Origin: Halomonas halodenitrificans DSM 735
Lineage (GTDB): Bacteria > Pseudomonadota > Gammaproteobacteria > Pseudomonadales > Halomonadaceae
Reading direction: 5' to 3'
Length of the DNA: 64,000 bases
Assembly: GCF_000620045.1 (NCBI RefSeq)
Contig: NZ_JHVH01000003.1
Span: 124,001 to 188,000 of the forward strand
Of the stretch, positions 1 to 9,355 are shown one piece after another; positions within the stretch are counted from its first letter, which is position 1; every line of letters begins with the position of its first letter. Position numbers and translations under genes: made by a program. The notes beneath the pieces were generated by a model. It saw only the letters and a list, made by a program, of their open reading frames with translations. It was not told the origin of the DNA and searched no databases.

Positions 1-886
1 GCTGGTCATCGTGGTGGCCTTGCTGCTGGTGATGCCGGTGCTGGGGCGCCAGCTCGGTCAGCTGGTGGAGTCACTGCCGGCGGTCCTCAACTGGGTGCAG
101 CAGACGCTGGTGCCGCGGGTACAGTCGGTGGTCGGCCTGGACCTCTCCACGGATATCGATGCCCTGCGCCAGACGGTGGTGGATAACTGGAAGGAGACCG
201 GGACCTTGGCGGCAACCCTGCTGTCCGGCGTGTCGCGTTCGGGGCTGGCGTTGGTCGGCTGGATCGGTAACCTGGCACTGATTCCGGTGGTAACCTTTTA
301 CCTGCTGCTGGATTGGGACGTTATCGTTGCCAAGGTGCGCGACTGGCTGCCGCGGCGCTGGGAAGGCACCGCGAACCGTCTGGCCGGACAGTGTGACGAG
401 GTGCTCTCGGCCTTCCTGCGCGGCCAACTGATCGTCATGCTGTGCCTCGGCATCATCTATGCCATCGGCCTCACGCTGCTGGGCGTGCGCTTCGGGTTGT
501 TGATCGGCCTGCTCTCGGGGCTGGCCAGCATCGTGCCCTATCTGGGAGTGATCGTGGGTATCAGCGTGGCGGGCCTGGTGGCCTTCTTCCAGGGGGGCGA
601 ATGGTGGCTGCTGCTGGGGGTCGCCGCCGTGTTTGGTTTCGGCCAGGTGGTGGAGAGTGTGGTGCTGCAGCCCAAGCTGCTGGGTGACAAGATCGGGTTG
701 CACCCCGTCGCGGTCATCTTCGCGGTATTGGCCGGCGGCAACCTGTTCGGTTTTACCGGGGTGCTGCTGGCGCTGCCGGCGGCGGCGGTGATCATGGTAC
801 TCTTGCGGGAACTCAATTCCCGCTACAAGAACAGTGCCTTGTACGACGAAACGCTCAACCATCGCCATGACGAGGAGTCACCATGA
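1..886 (+). CDS. perM: AI-2E family / PerM-type membrane transporter, 5'-truncated by window edge
   Basis: This is a polytopic inner-membrane protein of the AI-2E transporter (PerM, UPF0118) family, whose substrate is generally uncertain. The reading frame is open from base 2, so the true start lies outside the window; 294 residues are visible against roughly 350 usual for the family, so about 60 N-terminal residues are missing. Several long hydrophobic stretches are visible, including the family's C-terminal block ending near GFTGVLLALPAAAV. The stop overlaps the ATG of hda (ATGA), so the two are translationally coupled. The perM-hda pairing, often with purM upstream, is common in gammaproteobacteria. 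Confidence 0.85.
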   Translation, partial: LVIVVALLLVMPVLGRQLGQLVESLPAVLNWVQQTLVPRVQSVVGLDLSTDIDALRQTVVDNWKETGTLAATLLSGVSRSGLALVGWIGNLALIPVVTFYLLLDWDVIVAKVRDWLPRRWEGTANRLAGQCDEVLSAFLRGQLIVMLCLGIIYAIGLTLLGVRFGLLIGLLSGLASIVPYLGVIVGISVAGLVAFFQGGEWWLLLGVAAVFGFGQVVESVVLQPKLLGDKIGLHPVAVIFAVLAGGNLFGFTGVLLALPAAAVIMVLLRELNSRYKNSALYDETLNHRHDEESP

Positions 887-1584
887 GCCGTGCGCCCGCA
901 CAGCTGCCTCTGGGCGTCGGGCTGCGTGACGATGCCACCTTCGTCAACTTTCACCCTGGCCCCAATGCCACCCTGGTGGGACGGCTGACCCAGCAGCTGG
1001 AACCGGGAGGCGAACCTTTCCTCTATCTGTGGGGAGCGCCGGGGGTGGGTCGCAGCCATCTTCTTCAGGCCGCCTGCCATGCGGCCTCGGATCATGGTGA
1101 GCGGACTCTTTATCTGCCACTGGAGGAGTTGGGTCACTTCCCGCCATTGATGCTGGAGGATATCGAGCGCCTGGACCTTCTGGCCATCGATGACCTGGAG
1201 CGGGTAGTGGGGCGGCCGCGCTGGGAGGAGGCCCTGTTCCATGCCTTCAACCGCCTGCGCGATGCCGGCAAGCGGCTGGTGGTGGCCGCCGAAGCACCGC
1301 CACGCCAGCTCCCCGTGAAACTCCCCGATCTGGCCTCGCGGCTGACCTGGGGGCTGACATTCCACGTCCAGGGCCTGGACGATGCAGGGCGCTTGGCTGC
1401 CCTTCAGCTACGTGCCCGAGTCCGTGGGATGCAACTCGGCGACGAGGTGGCGCGCTATATCCTGCATCGGGGGTCACGCAGGCTGGATGAGTTGTTCCTG
1501 CTGCTGGAAGAACTCGATCACGCCTCGCTCTCCGCCCAGCGCAAGCTGACCATTCCCTTCGTCAAGCAGGCACTGGGCTGGTAG
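883..1584 (+). CDS. hda: DnaA regulatory inactivator Hda
   Basis: Hda is an AAA+ protein that works with the DNA-loaded beta clamp to stimulate hydrolysis of DnaA-bound ATP, so preventing re-initiation of replication. The 233-residue length fits the family. An N-terminal clamp-binding motif is visible (QLPLGV, residues 7-12). The nucleotide-binding loop reads GAPGVGRSH, with Arg in place of the usual Lys as in other Hda proteins, and a DnaA-like Walker B (LLAIDDLE) follows. The start overlaps the perM stop. DnaA itself is excluded because there is no C-terminal DNA-binding domain. Confidence 0.93.
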   Translation: MSRAPAQLPLGVGLRDDATFVNFHPGPNATLVGRLTQQLEPGGEPFLYLWGAPGVGRSHLLQAACHAASDHGERTLYLPLEELGHFPPLMLEDIERLDLLAIDDLERVVGRPRWEEALFHAFNRLRDAGKRLVVAAEAPPRQLPVKLPDLASRLTWGLTFHVQGLDDAGRLAALQLRARVRGMQLGDEVARYILHRGSRRLDELFLLLEELDHASLSAQRKLTIPFVKQALGW

Positions 1585-1648
1585 CGGTCACCAGCGGCTG
1601 AAAAGCCACTGCGTATCGAAGTGCAAGGCGCCGAGAATATTGTCGTCC

Positions 1649-2209
1649 TCAGCGGCTGAGCTCGACCTCGCGGTGCTGGCCCTTTCCCAGGCTGACCTGG
1701 TGGATCACCACCCTGGGCTTGCCGCTCCGAGGGTCGGAGCCGGCGCCTGACACGTAGAAGTCACCGGAAGGCAGGCGGGAGACCTGGAAGTGGCCGTTGC
1801 CGTCGGTACGCGTGGTATGGGTGTATTCCCGTGCCCTGGGGTCGGCGGGTTCCACGGCGATGCCGGCCAGGGCCTTTTCGGCGGCTTCCGCGGAGTAGCT
1901 GGTGATCGGCGCCACCGATATGCCCGCATTGGGTACCGCGCGCCCGCTCAGCGTCAGGCGGCCGCTGATCGCGGCGCTGCCCTGTTTCTCGAGCCTGGCG
2001 TATTCGGCCTCCGGGAAGGCGACCTCCCTGGCGGCGCGCGGTGGCGGCTCGGGTTCGTCCTGGCGACTCTCCTGGGGGCTTTCCTGGGGGACATCGCGCC
2101 GGGTTTCACCCCGGTCGATGACGTCGATGCGCTCCGTGGGAGCGGGGGGGACTACCTCGCAGCCGGCCAGCACCAGTGCCGCCAGGGCGAGGGGATAATA
2201 ACGCTTCAT
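1649..2209 (-). CDS. Putative lipoprotein with carboxypeptidase regulatory-like domain
   Basis: This 186-residue protein carries a lipoprotein signal peptide with lipobox LAGC, the lipidated Cys being residue 17. A low-complexity Pro/Glu/Arg linker (about residues 20-65) leads to a C-terminal beta-sandwich-like region (about 75-185) resembling carboxypeptidase regulatory-like (transthyretin-like) domains: ISGRLTLSGRAVPNAGI and later TDGNGHFQVSRLPSGDFYVSG. The start at 2209 is chosen because a strong GGGAGG ribosome site lies just upstream and the signal peptide begins there; an in-frame upstream Met lacks both. No partner gene is evident. The function is unknown; a role in envelope binding is only a guess. 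Confidence 0.75.
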   Translation of the reverse strand: MKRYYPLALAALVLAGCEVVPPAPTERIDVIDRGETRRDVPQESPQESRQDEPEPPPRAAREVAFPEAEYARLEKQGSAAISGRLTLSGRAVPNAGISVAPITSYSAEAAEKALAGIAVEPADPRAREYTHTTRTDGNGHFQVSRLPSGDFYVSGAGSDPRSGKPRVVIHQVSLGKGQHREVELSR

Positions 2210-2306
2210 GGTGACCTCCCTATCCGATTTCGGTCTCTTCAGGCGCCCCGTGCCTCGGCCTAGGGTAGCGCAAAAGACACACTGAAGGCAGGTCGCCACA
2301 AACGAA

Positions 2307-2333
2307 AACCGCCGCCCCGGTGGGGCGGCGGTT
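2307..2333 (-). terminator. Intrinsic terminator of the phasin gene
   Basis: A perfect 12-bp stem (AACCGCCGCCCC with GGGGCGGCGGTT) closes a 3-nt loop. Read on the minus strand it is followed by a T-rich stretch (TTCGTTTG). It lies about 40 bp after the phasin stop codon and upstream of the lipoprotein gene. Confidence 0.85.
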
Positions 2334-2375
2334 CAGGCGCTCGAGAGAGCGGGGGGCAGAGGCCCCGGCGTCGGC

Positions 2376-2756
2376 TTACTGACCGGCCTTGGCGGTAGCC
2401 GCCTGAGCCTGCTTGACACTGTCTTCGGTCAGCTTCTGGCTCTGCTGGACGAAGTCCTGCTGCAGGGAGGCCACCTTCTCGGCATCGCCCTTCATGCGCT
2501 CGGCGAGGTCCTTGGCGACCTTCTGCTGACCTTCCATATGGGTGCGCAGGCCTTCCGCATCCTTGACGTTCATCAGGCTGCGCAGCTGAGCCAGGCCTGT
2601 CTCGGTGTAGGCCTTGGTGGCGTCGAGCTGAGCGCTGGTCAGCTTCTCGCTGTAGTCAACCGCCAGGCTGGCGTAGGTGCGCGCCGGGGCGAAGAAGATG
2701 GATTCGAACTGCTTGGTGTCGAAGGCCTTGGGATCGAAGTTGAAGGCGTTGATCAT
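2376..2756 (-). CDS. Phasin family protein (PHA granule-associated)
   Basis: Phasins are small amphipathic proteins that coat polyhydroxyalkanoate granules and control their size and number. The 126-residue sequence is largely helical, free of Cys, rich in Ala, Lys and Gln, and starts with the FNFDPKAFDTKQFESIFFAPARTYASLAVDYSEKLTSA-like arrangement of the Phasin_2 family (the aromatic-rich first 35 residues are diagnostic). The start at 2756 follows an AGG ribosome site. A longer in-frame extension upstream exists but overlaps fumC antisense and is rejected. The gene has its own strong terminator, and a paired inverted operator lies in the promoter region, suggesting tight, PHA-responsive control. 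Confidence 0.87.
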   Translation of the reverse strand: MINAFNFDPKAFDTKQFESIFFAPARTYASLAVDYSEKLTSAQLDATKAYTETGLAQLRSLMNVKDAEGLRTHMEGQQKVAKDLAERMKGDAEKVASLQQDFVQQSQKLTEDSVKQAQAATAKAGQ

Positions 2757-2803
2757 GGTGGAACCTCGTGGTTGCACTGGAAATAGGGGAACGGTGTCCG
2801 CTC

Positions 2804-2845
2804 TGTTGCGATGCACAATAACAGAGCGACTTGTGCAGTGCAACA
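2804..2845. promoter_or_regulatory. Paired inverted TGC-rich operator in the phasin/fumC intergenic region
   Basis: Two 15-bp elements, TGTTGCGATGCACAA (2804-2818, plus strand) and TGTTGCACTGCACAA (2831-2845, read on the minus strand), face each other across 12 bp and differ at only two central bases. A partial third copy (GTTGCACTG) lies at 2771-2779. Their position about 50-90 bp before the phasin start suggests a repressor operator. PhaR-type regulators are known to bind TGC-rich sites in phasin promoters elsewhere; assignment to PhaR here is inference. Confidence 0.6.
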
Positions 2846-2957
2846 TCGATGAGGCGTCGCGTTTCGTCGGCATCGGGCTGTGCCGACCTTGCCGAATACG
2901 CCGCATGGCACCATGGTGAGAAGAGAGACATGCATGGCAACACGAGGAGGCAGGATA

Positions 2958-4337
<1,380 letters not shown>

Positions 4338-4471
4338 CCGGGCGTGCCGGGCGGAGCCCGGCTGAGCCGTGGGGCCATACGCTGTACGTGCTCGGCTCCG
4401 CCGGGGGCTGTAAGCCATACGCTTTACGCTATACGTAAACCCCTTGCCGGGAGTGTCGGTGGCGATAGCCT

Positions 4472-4570
<99 letters not shown>

Positions 4571-4594
4571 GGCTTCCAGCTTCCAGCTTACGGC

Positions 4595-5659
4595 TTACTC
4601 CTGCTGTTCCTGCACCTTGCCCTCGCGGGCCGTTTCCAGGGCCTCGCGGTGCTCGCCCTGTTCGGCCTCGGGGGTGTCGTGTTCATCGGCTCGTGCGGGC
4701 CGGAAGCAGAGCGTGGTGAGTATTGGGAAGTGGTCCGAGCCGAAGCCATTGAGTCGCTTCAGCTCGCGCAGGGTGAAGTGCTCGCTGGTGAAAATATGGT
4801 CCAGCGGCCAGCGCAGGAAGGGATACCTGGCATGGAAGGTGCTGAACATGCCGCGGCCACGGCGCGGGTCAAGCATGCCGCTGACGCGGCAGAAGAGCCG
4901 AGTGGTGCGTGACCAGGCCACGTCGTTGAGGTCTCCGGCGACCAGGGTGGGTACCGGGTCCTCGTGGATGGCCCGGCCGACCAGCAGCAGCTCCGCGTCG
5001 CGCCACAGCGATTCCTTGCTTTCGCCGGGGGCCGGCGGGCGCGGATGAAGGGCGTGAAACCGGATCTCGTCGCCGCAGCGCAGCCGAACGCCGGTGAGAA
5101 TCGAGGGAATATCGTCCTGAATCAGCCACTCCACCCGGGGCGATACCAGGGGGAGGCGCGAGTAGAGGTGCATGCCGTAGAGGTTATCCAGGGGAATGCG
5201 CACCGCATGTGGCCACTCCTGGGTCAGGGCGTCGTCGAGCCGTGCCTGCCACCAGTCATCGGACTCGAGGGTCAACACGATATCCGGGCGATGTTCGTGT
5301 ATCTGGGCGATAAGGTCGTGAGCGTTACGGTTGGGGGTCAGGACGTTGGCGACCAGCAGCGTCAGGCAGCGATCGTCGAGACCCGGCTGGGCCTTTTTCA
5401 CCTGCACCGGCCATAGTGGGGTCCAGGGCAGCACATAGGCCAGCTGGATCGCCACGACCAACAGGCAGGCCGTTTGGCCGACCCATGACCAGGGGGCATC
5501 GGCGAGCCCACCGACAGACGCCAGCAGCAGGGCGGCGACGGCCAGCTGCACGCGGGGGAATTCGGCGACGCGAATCCACCACCAGGTAACACGCAGCCTG
5601 GCGATGAGGGTAATGCCGAGCAGAAGCCCGGCAAGCACGGCGAATGCGATGGACATCAT
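4595..5659 (-). CDS. Membrane-anchored endonuclease/exonuclease/phosphatase (EEP) family protein
   Basis: This 354-residue protein has a hydrophobic N-terminal third with about three membrane segments (residues roughly 1-85), followed by an EEP-fold catalytic domain. Fold landmarks are LLVANVLTPNRN (metal-binding Asn), LTLESDDWW (metal-binding Glu), LVAGDLNDVAWS (catalytic Asp-Leu-Asn) and the closing GSDHFPILTTL (Asp-His). Such proteins cleave phosphodiester or phosphomonoester bonds in DNA, lipids or other substrates; the substrate cannot be told here. The gene starts 82 bp after phnE on the same strand without a clear terminator between, so it may be the last gene of the phn operon. The C-terminal tail is acidic and glutamine-rich. 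Confidence 0.8.
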   Translation of the reverse strand: MMSIAFAVLAGLLLGITLIARLRVTWWWIRVAEFPRVQLAVAALLLASVGGLADAPWSWVGQTACLLVVAIQLAYVLPWTPLWPVQVKKAQPGLDDRCLTLLVANVLTPNRNAHDLIAQIHEHRPDIVLTLESDDWWQARLDDALTQEWPHAVRIPLDNLYGMHLYSRLPLVSPRVEWLIQDDIPSILTGVRLRCGDEIRFHALHPRPPAPGESKESLWRDAELLLVGRAIHEDPVPTLVAGDLNDVAWSRTTRLFCRVSGMLDPRRGRGMFSTFHARYPFLRWPLDHIFTSEHFTLRELKRLNGFGSDHFPILTTLCFRPARADEHDTPEAEQGEHREALETAREGKVQEQQE

Positions 5660-5741
5660 GGCGCGGTTCCTCGATGGCGGTGATGCCGGCATACCCGCTT
5701 GGCCGGGCGCGACATTCGGTTTCGGCTACACCCGGTTTCGA

Positions 5742-6551
5742 CTACATTACCCGGCGGCGCAGCAGGCCGGTGAGGGCCTCGCCGATCAGGACCAGTGCGA
5801 TGATGGCAATCAGGATGGTCGCCACCGTCTGCCAGGCGAAGGTATCGATGGAGCCTTGCAGGATCACGCCGATGCCGCCGGCTCCGACCAGCCCCAGCAC
5901 CGTGGATTCCCGGATGTTGATATCCCAGCGCAGGATGACGATGGCAAAAAAGGCGGGGACCACCTGGGGCACGATGGCATAGGCGATGACCTTTGCCTTG
6001 GAGGCGCCGGTGGCCTCCATGGCCTCCACCGGGCGGCGGTCGATTTCCTCGATGGCTTCCCCCATCAGCTTGCCGATGAATCCCACCGAGCGGCACATGA
6101 TGGCGAGTATCCCGGCCAGCACGCCGGGGCCGAAGATCGCCACGAACAGCAACGCCCAGATGATGGTGTTGACCGAACGGCTCGCCACCAGAATAAAGCG
6201 GCCCAGCCACAGGCAGGCGCGGTTGGGGGTGGTGTTCTGGGCGGCGATATAGGACACCGGCAGGGCGATGAAGACGGTTAGCATGGTGGCAAGCGTGGCG
6301 ATATGCACGGTCTCGAGCATGGCCCTGGTGATCTCGCCGAGGCGTCCGGGGTCGGGTGGCCACATGCGGGCTCCCAGGCTCGAGATCTGGTTGGGGGCAT
6401 CCCACACCCAGGGCCAGAAGATATCGATATCGCGCACCGCCCAGACCACCAACATCAGTGTCGCCAGCAGCGCACCGTAACGGATGAGCTGCTCTCTCGG
6501 GTCGTGGCGTCGCCAGATGCGGGCGGCCAGGAGGTCGTCTTGTTCTACCAT
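5742..6551 (-). CDS. phnE: Phosphonate ABC transporter permease PhnE, second copy
   Basis: This is an inner-membrane permease subunit of a phosphonate/phosphite-type importer. The 269-residue sequence has about six membrane segments and the binding-protein-dependent transport EAA-type loop (VEAMEATGASKAKVIAYAIVPQ) that contacts the ATPase, followed by the PhnE-typical LGLVGAGGIG. It overlaps the upstream phnE paralogue by 7 bp and presumably forms a heterodimer with it. Two consecutive phnE genes are common in phnDCE1E2 loci. No C-P lyase genes lie downstream. Confidence 0.92.
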   Translation of the reverse strand: MVEQDDLLAARIWRRHDPREQLIRYGALLATLMLVVWAVRDIDIFWPWVWDAPNQISSLGARMWPPDPGRLGEITRAMLETVHIATLATMLTVFIALPVSYIAAQNTTPNRACLWLGRFILVASRSVNTIIWALLFVAIFGPGVLAGILAIMCRSVGFIGKLMGEAIEEIDRRPVEAMEATGASKAKVIAYAIVPQVVPAFFAIVILRWDINIRESTVLGLVGAGGIGVILQGSIDTFAWQTVATILIAIIALVLIGEALTGLLRRRVM

Positions 6552-7360
6552 ATCTGCTTCCTTACCCAGCCGCTGATGCCTTCGCTGACCAGGATCACCG
6601 CGATGATGACCAGCAGGATGGCGAAGGCAAAGTCATAGTCATAGCGTCCGAAGGCATTCATCAGGGTGCTGCCGATACCGCCGGCGCCGACGATACCTAC
6701 CACGGCGGAGGCGCGCAGGTTGCTGTCGAGCTGGTACATGGAGAGCCCGACCTGGCGGGGCAGGATCTGTGGAAAGACAGCATAGTACAGCGTTGCCAGA
6801 TAGCCGGCGCCGGTGGCGCGCATGGCCTCTACCTGGCCCCAGTCGATCTCCTCTATCTCCTCGGCGAGGAGCTTGCCGACGAAGCCGATGGAGTAGAGCG
6901 TCAGCGTCAGGATGCCCGCCAGGGGGCCGAAGCCTACCGCGGCGACGAAGAGGATGGCGACGATCACCGGGTGAAAGCTGCGCGAGATGATGATGACCGC
7001 GCGGCCCAGCAGGTAGACGGGCAGCGGCGCGATATTGCGTGCCGCCATCACCGCAAAGGGAATCGACAGCAGCACCCCGAGCAGGGTGGCCAGAATGGCG
7101 ATCTGCAGGCTCTCGGTGAAGCCGGTCAGCAGTAGGTCGAAGCGCGAGAAGTTGGGGGGAAAGCCCCCGCCGAAGATGCGCGCGGCGCGCGGCAACCCCT
7201 CGCCGATGCGCTCCCAGTTGAAGGGCAGGGTGGCCAGCGCCCATATCAGGTAGGCGACCAGCAGAACCAGCAGGCCATAGCGCAGCATGGGGTTGGCGAT
7301 AAAGGGTGGCTTGCGCCAGATGCGTACAGGTGTCGTGTCGCCGGGATCAGGTCGCGTCAT
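6545..7360 (-). CDS. phnE: Phosphonate ABC transporter permease PhnE, first copy
   Basis: This 271-residue permease is paralogous to the next gene, with matching EAA-type loop (VEAMRATGAGYLATLYYAVFPQ) and VVGIVGAGGIGS block. About six membrane segments are visible. The ATG at 7360 has a GGAGG site located inside the end of phnC, giving a 14-bp overlap and translational coupling; a longer in-frame extension upstream would lie wholly within phnC and is rejected. It is expected to pair with the second PhnE to form the channel energised by PhnC. Confidence 0.92.
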   Translation of the reverse strand: MTRPDPGDTTPVRIWRKPPFIANPMLRYGLLVLLVAYLIWALATLPFNWERIGEGLPRAARIFGGGFPPNFSRFDLLLTGFTESLQIAILATLLGVLLSIPFAVMAARNIAPLPVYLLGRAVIIISRSFHPVIVAILFVAAVGFGPLAGILTLTLYSIGFVGKLLAEEIEEIDWGQVEAMRATGAGYLATLYYAVFPQILPRQVGLSMYQLDSNLRASAVVGIVGAGGIGSTLMNAFGRYDYDFAFAILLVIIAVILVSEGISGWVRKQIW

Positions 7361-8162
7361 GAGGCGCCTCCTTCTCCCTCTCTCCGCTTGACGGTGGCGG
7401 AGCGGTGTCGTCCTCCGGCGCCTCGATGCCACCATAGATAGTATCCAGCGCCTCCTTGTCGAAGTCACCGGGAGTGCCATCGAAGATCATGGTGCCGTGA
7501 CGTAGCCCGACGATGCGGTCGGTATAGCTCCGGGCCTGGGCCACGTTGTGGATATTGATCAACACCGGTAGCGACAGCTCGCTGGCCAGGCTCTGCAGCA
7601 GTACCATGATCTGTTCGGAGGTACGCGGATCCAGTGATGCCGTGGGTTCGTCGGCCAGCAGCACCTCGGGCTCCTGCATCAGGGCTCGTACGACGCCCAC
7701 TCGCTGGCGCTCGCCACCCGAGAGTTCATCGGCGCGCTTGTTGGCGTAGTGGGCAATGCCCACGCGCTCCATCAGCACGAAGGCACGCTCGATATCCGCC
7801 GCCGGATAGCGACGAGTCACGGCCTGGAAGAGGCTGACGTACCCCAGGCGTCCTGCCAGCACGTTCTCCATCACGGTGAGACGGTCGATCAGGTTGAAGC
7901 CCTGAAACACCATGCCGATCTTGCGGCGCACGCGGCGCAGGTCACGATGGCGGAGATTGACGATTTCCGTACCGTTGAGCTTGATCGATCCCGAGGTGGG
8001 TTCCACGAGGCGGTTAATACAGCGCAACAGGGTGCTCTTGCCGGCGCCGGAGGCGCCGACGATGGCGATGACACTATTGTCTTCCACGGCAAGGTCGAGC
8101 CCCTTGAGCACGGGCTCGTCATGGCCGTAGCGCTTGATCAGATTGGATATCTCCAGCATCAA
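7347..8162 (-). CDS. phnC: Phosphonate ABC transporter ATP-binding protein
   Basis: PhnC is the cytoplasmic ATPase of the importer. The 271-residue sequence has Walker A GASGAGKST (36-44), Q-loop Gln 87, signature LSGGERQ (147-153), Walker B LLADEP (168-173) and the PhnC-typical INRLVEPTSGSI. It sits between phnD and the two phnE genes. The last 35 residues are a charged, Pro-rich tail beyond the normal domain. Overlap with phnE indicates coupled translation. Confidence 0.94.
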   Translation of the reverse strand: MMLEISNLIKRYGHDEPVLKGLDLAVEDNSVIAIVGASGAGKSTLLRCINRLVEPTSGSIKLNGTEIVNLRHRDLRRVRRKIGMVFQGFNLIDRLTVMENVLAGRLGYVSLFQAVTRRYPAADIERAFVLMERVGIAHYANKRADELSGGERQRVGVVRALMQEPEVLLADEPTASLDPRTSEQIMVLLQSLASELSLPVLINIHNVAQARSYTDRIVGLRHGTMIFDGTPGDFDKEALDTIYGGIEAPEDDTAPPPSSGEREKEAPHDAT

Positions 8163-8235
8163 CGGATCCAGGCAAGGAGGAGTGGGATGGAGGCGCCGGC
8201 CGGAGAGTCGGCCGGCGTCGTCCTGTCAGTGAGGG

Positions 8236-9237
8236 TTACTCGAGATTTTCGGGAGTGTACTCGACGCCGTTGGCGCTCTGGATGGTGCGGATGACCTTCC
8301 AGTTGTCCTGGTAGTTGATGGGGATGAATTTCTCGACTCCCTCGAACTCCTCGCCCAGCTCGGTGCCGGCAAAATCGAAACTAAAGAAGGCCTCCTCGAT
8401 CTTGTCGACCAGGTCGGGGTGAAGGTTATGGGCGTAGTTGTAGGACGTGGTCGGAAAGCTGTCCGACTCATAGAGGATCTTGACGTCGGCGGGGTCATAG
8501 AGGTCGCGGGCGGCCATGCGCTCGACCACCTCCGAGGCGACCGGGGCGGCGTCATAATCCTGGGCCACCACGCCGAGCATGGACTGGTCGTGGCTTCCGG
8601 AATAGACCACTTCGTAGTCCTCGCCGGGAACGATGCCCATTTCGGGGAACAGGGCCCGCGGCGCCTGGTTGCCGGAGTTGGACGTGGGGGAGGTGTGGGC
8701 GACCCGCTTGCCCTCGAGGTCCGCCATCTCGTCGATGCCGGAATCGACATGGGTATAGAGCTGGAGGGTGTAGCCGAAGCGCCCGTCATCGGCTCCCATC
8801 AGCGCGAAGGGCACCGCACCCGCCAGGTTGACGGCGAAGGGCGTGGGGCCGGTCGAGAAGCCGGCGATATGCAGGCGGCCGCTGCGCATCGCCTCGACCT
8901 GAGCCGAATTGGACTGTACGGCGAAGAAGCGCACATCGCGGCCGGTCACGTCCTTCAGGTGCTCGATAAACGGTTGCCAGATATCGGAGTAGATGGCCGG
9001 ATCTTCCACCGGAGTGTAGGCGAAGATCAGGGTGTCGGGATTGGCCCATTGCGACTCGTCGGCGGGGCGGTCGGCAACCATGTCGCCGTTCTCGTCGCAG
9101 TAGATGGCATCGAGGGCGCCACGCTCGCAATCGTCCTGCGCCTGTGCCTGACTGGCGACCAGCAGCGCAAGGGGCAGCAGGGAGGTGGCGAGGGTGGCAA
9201 GCGAGAGCTTTCTCGCGCGGAGAGGATAATGGATCAT
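8236..9237 (-). CDS. phnD: Phosphonate ABC transporter substrate-binding protein
   Basis: PhnD is the periplasmic binding protein that delivers phosphonate-like ligands to PhnCE. The 333-residue sequence has a Sec signal peptide (residues 1-33, ending AQAQ) and the PhnD family core: LIFAYTPVEDP, WQPFIEHLKDVTGRDVRFF, TSPTSNSGNQAPRALF and GSHDQSMLGVVAQDYDAAPV. The conserved Ser-rich TSPTSNSG loop contacts the phosphonate group in characterised homologues. It is the first gene of the operon phnD-phnC-phnE-phnE and is followed by 73 bp before phnC. The true ligand (phosphonate, phosphite or a phosphate ester) cannot be read from sequence. Confidence 0.92.
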   Translation of the reverse strand: MIHYPLRARKLSLATLATSLLPLALLVASQAQAQDDCERGALDAIYCDENGDMVADRPADESQWANPDTLIFAYTPVEDPAIYSDIWQPFIEHLKDVTGRDVRFFAVQSNSAQVEAMRSGRLHIAGFSTGPTPFAVNLAGAVPFALMGADDGRFGYTLQLYTHVDSGIDEMADLEGKRVAHTSPTSNSGNQAPRALFPEMGIVPGEDYEVVYSGSHDQSMLGVVAQDYDAAPVASEVVERMAARDLYDPADVKILYESDSFPTTSYNYAHNLHPDLVDKIEEAFFSFDFAGTELGEEFEGVEKFIPINYQDNWKVIRTIQSANGVEYTPENLE

Positions 9238-9355
9238 GGTAGACCTCGTGGCGTTATTGTTGTAAGAAGCTTTTATTATTTTAAGCGTTCGGAAATCAAT
9301 ATATTAATGATTGATTCTGAATACTATCATCTAATCTAGGGTTCTGGATGAAAGC
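9238..9355. promoter_or_regulatory. AT-rich divergent promoter region, phnD / histidine phosphatase
   Basis: This 118-bp gap is much more AT-rich than its surroundings. It holds an inverted repeat AATCAAT (9294-9300) and ATTGATT (9310-9316) with a 9-bp spacer. On the minus strand a possible promoter for phnD is TTGATT (9294-9299) and TAATAA (9273-9278), with a short 15-bp spacer, overlapping that inverted repeat. I find no Pho box in it. Confidence 0.45.

Noticed and set aside
9238..9355. Pho box before phnD
   Set aside because: No CTGTCAT-type direct repeats are found on either strand.
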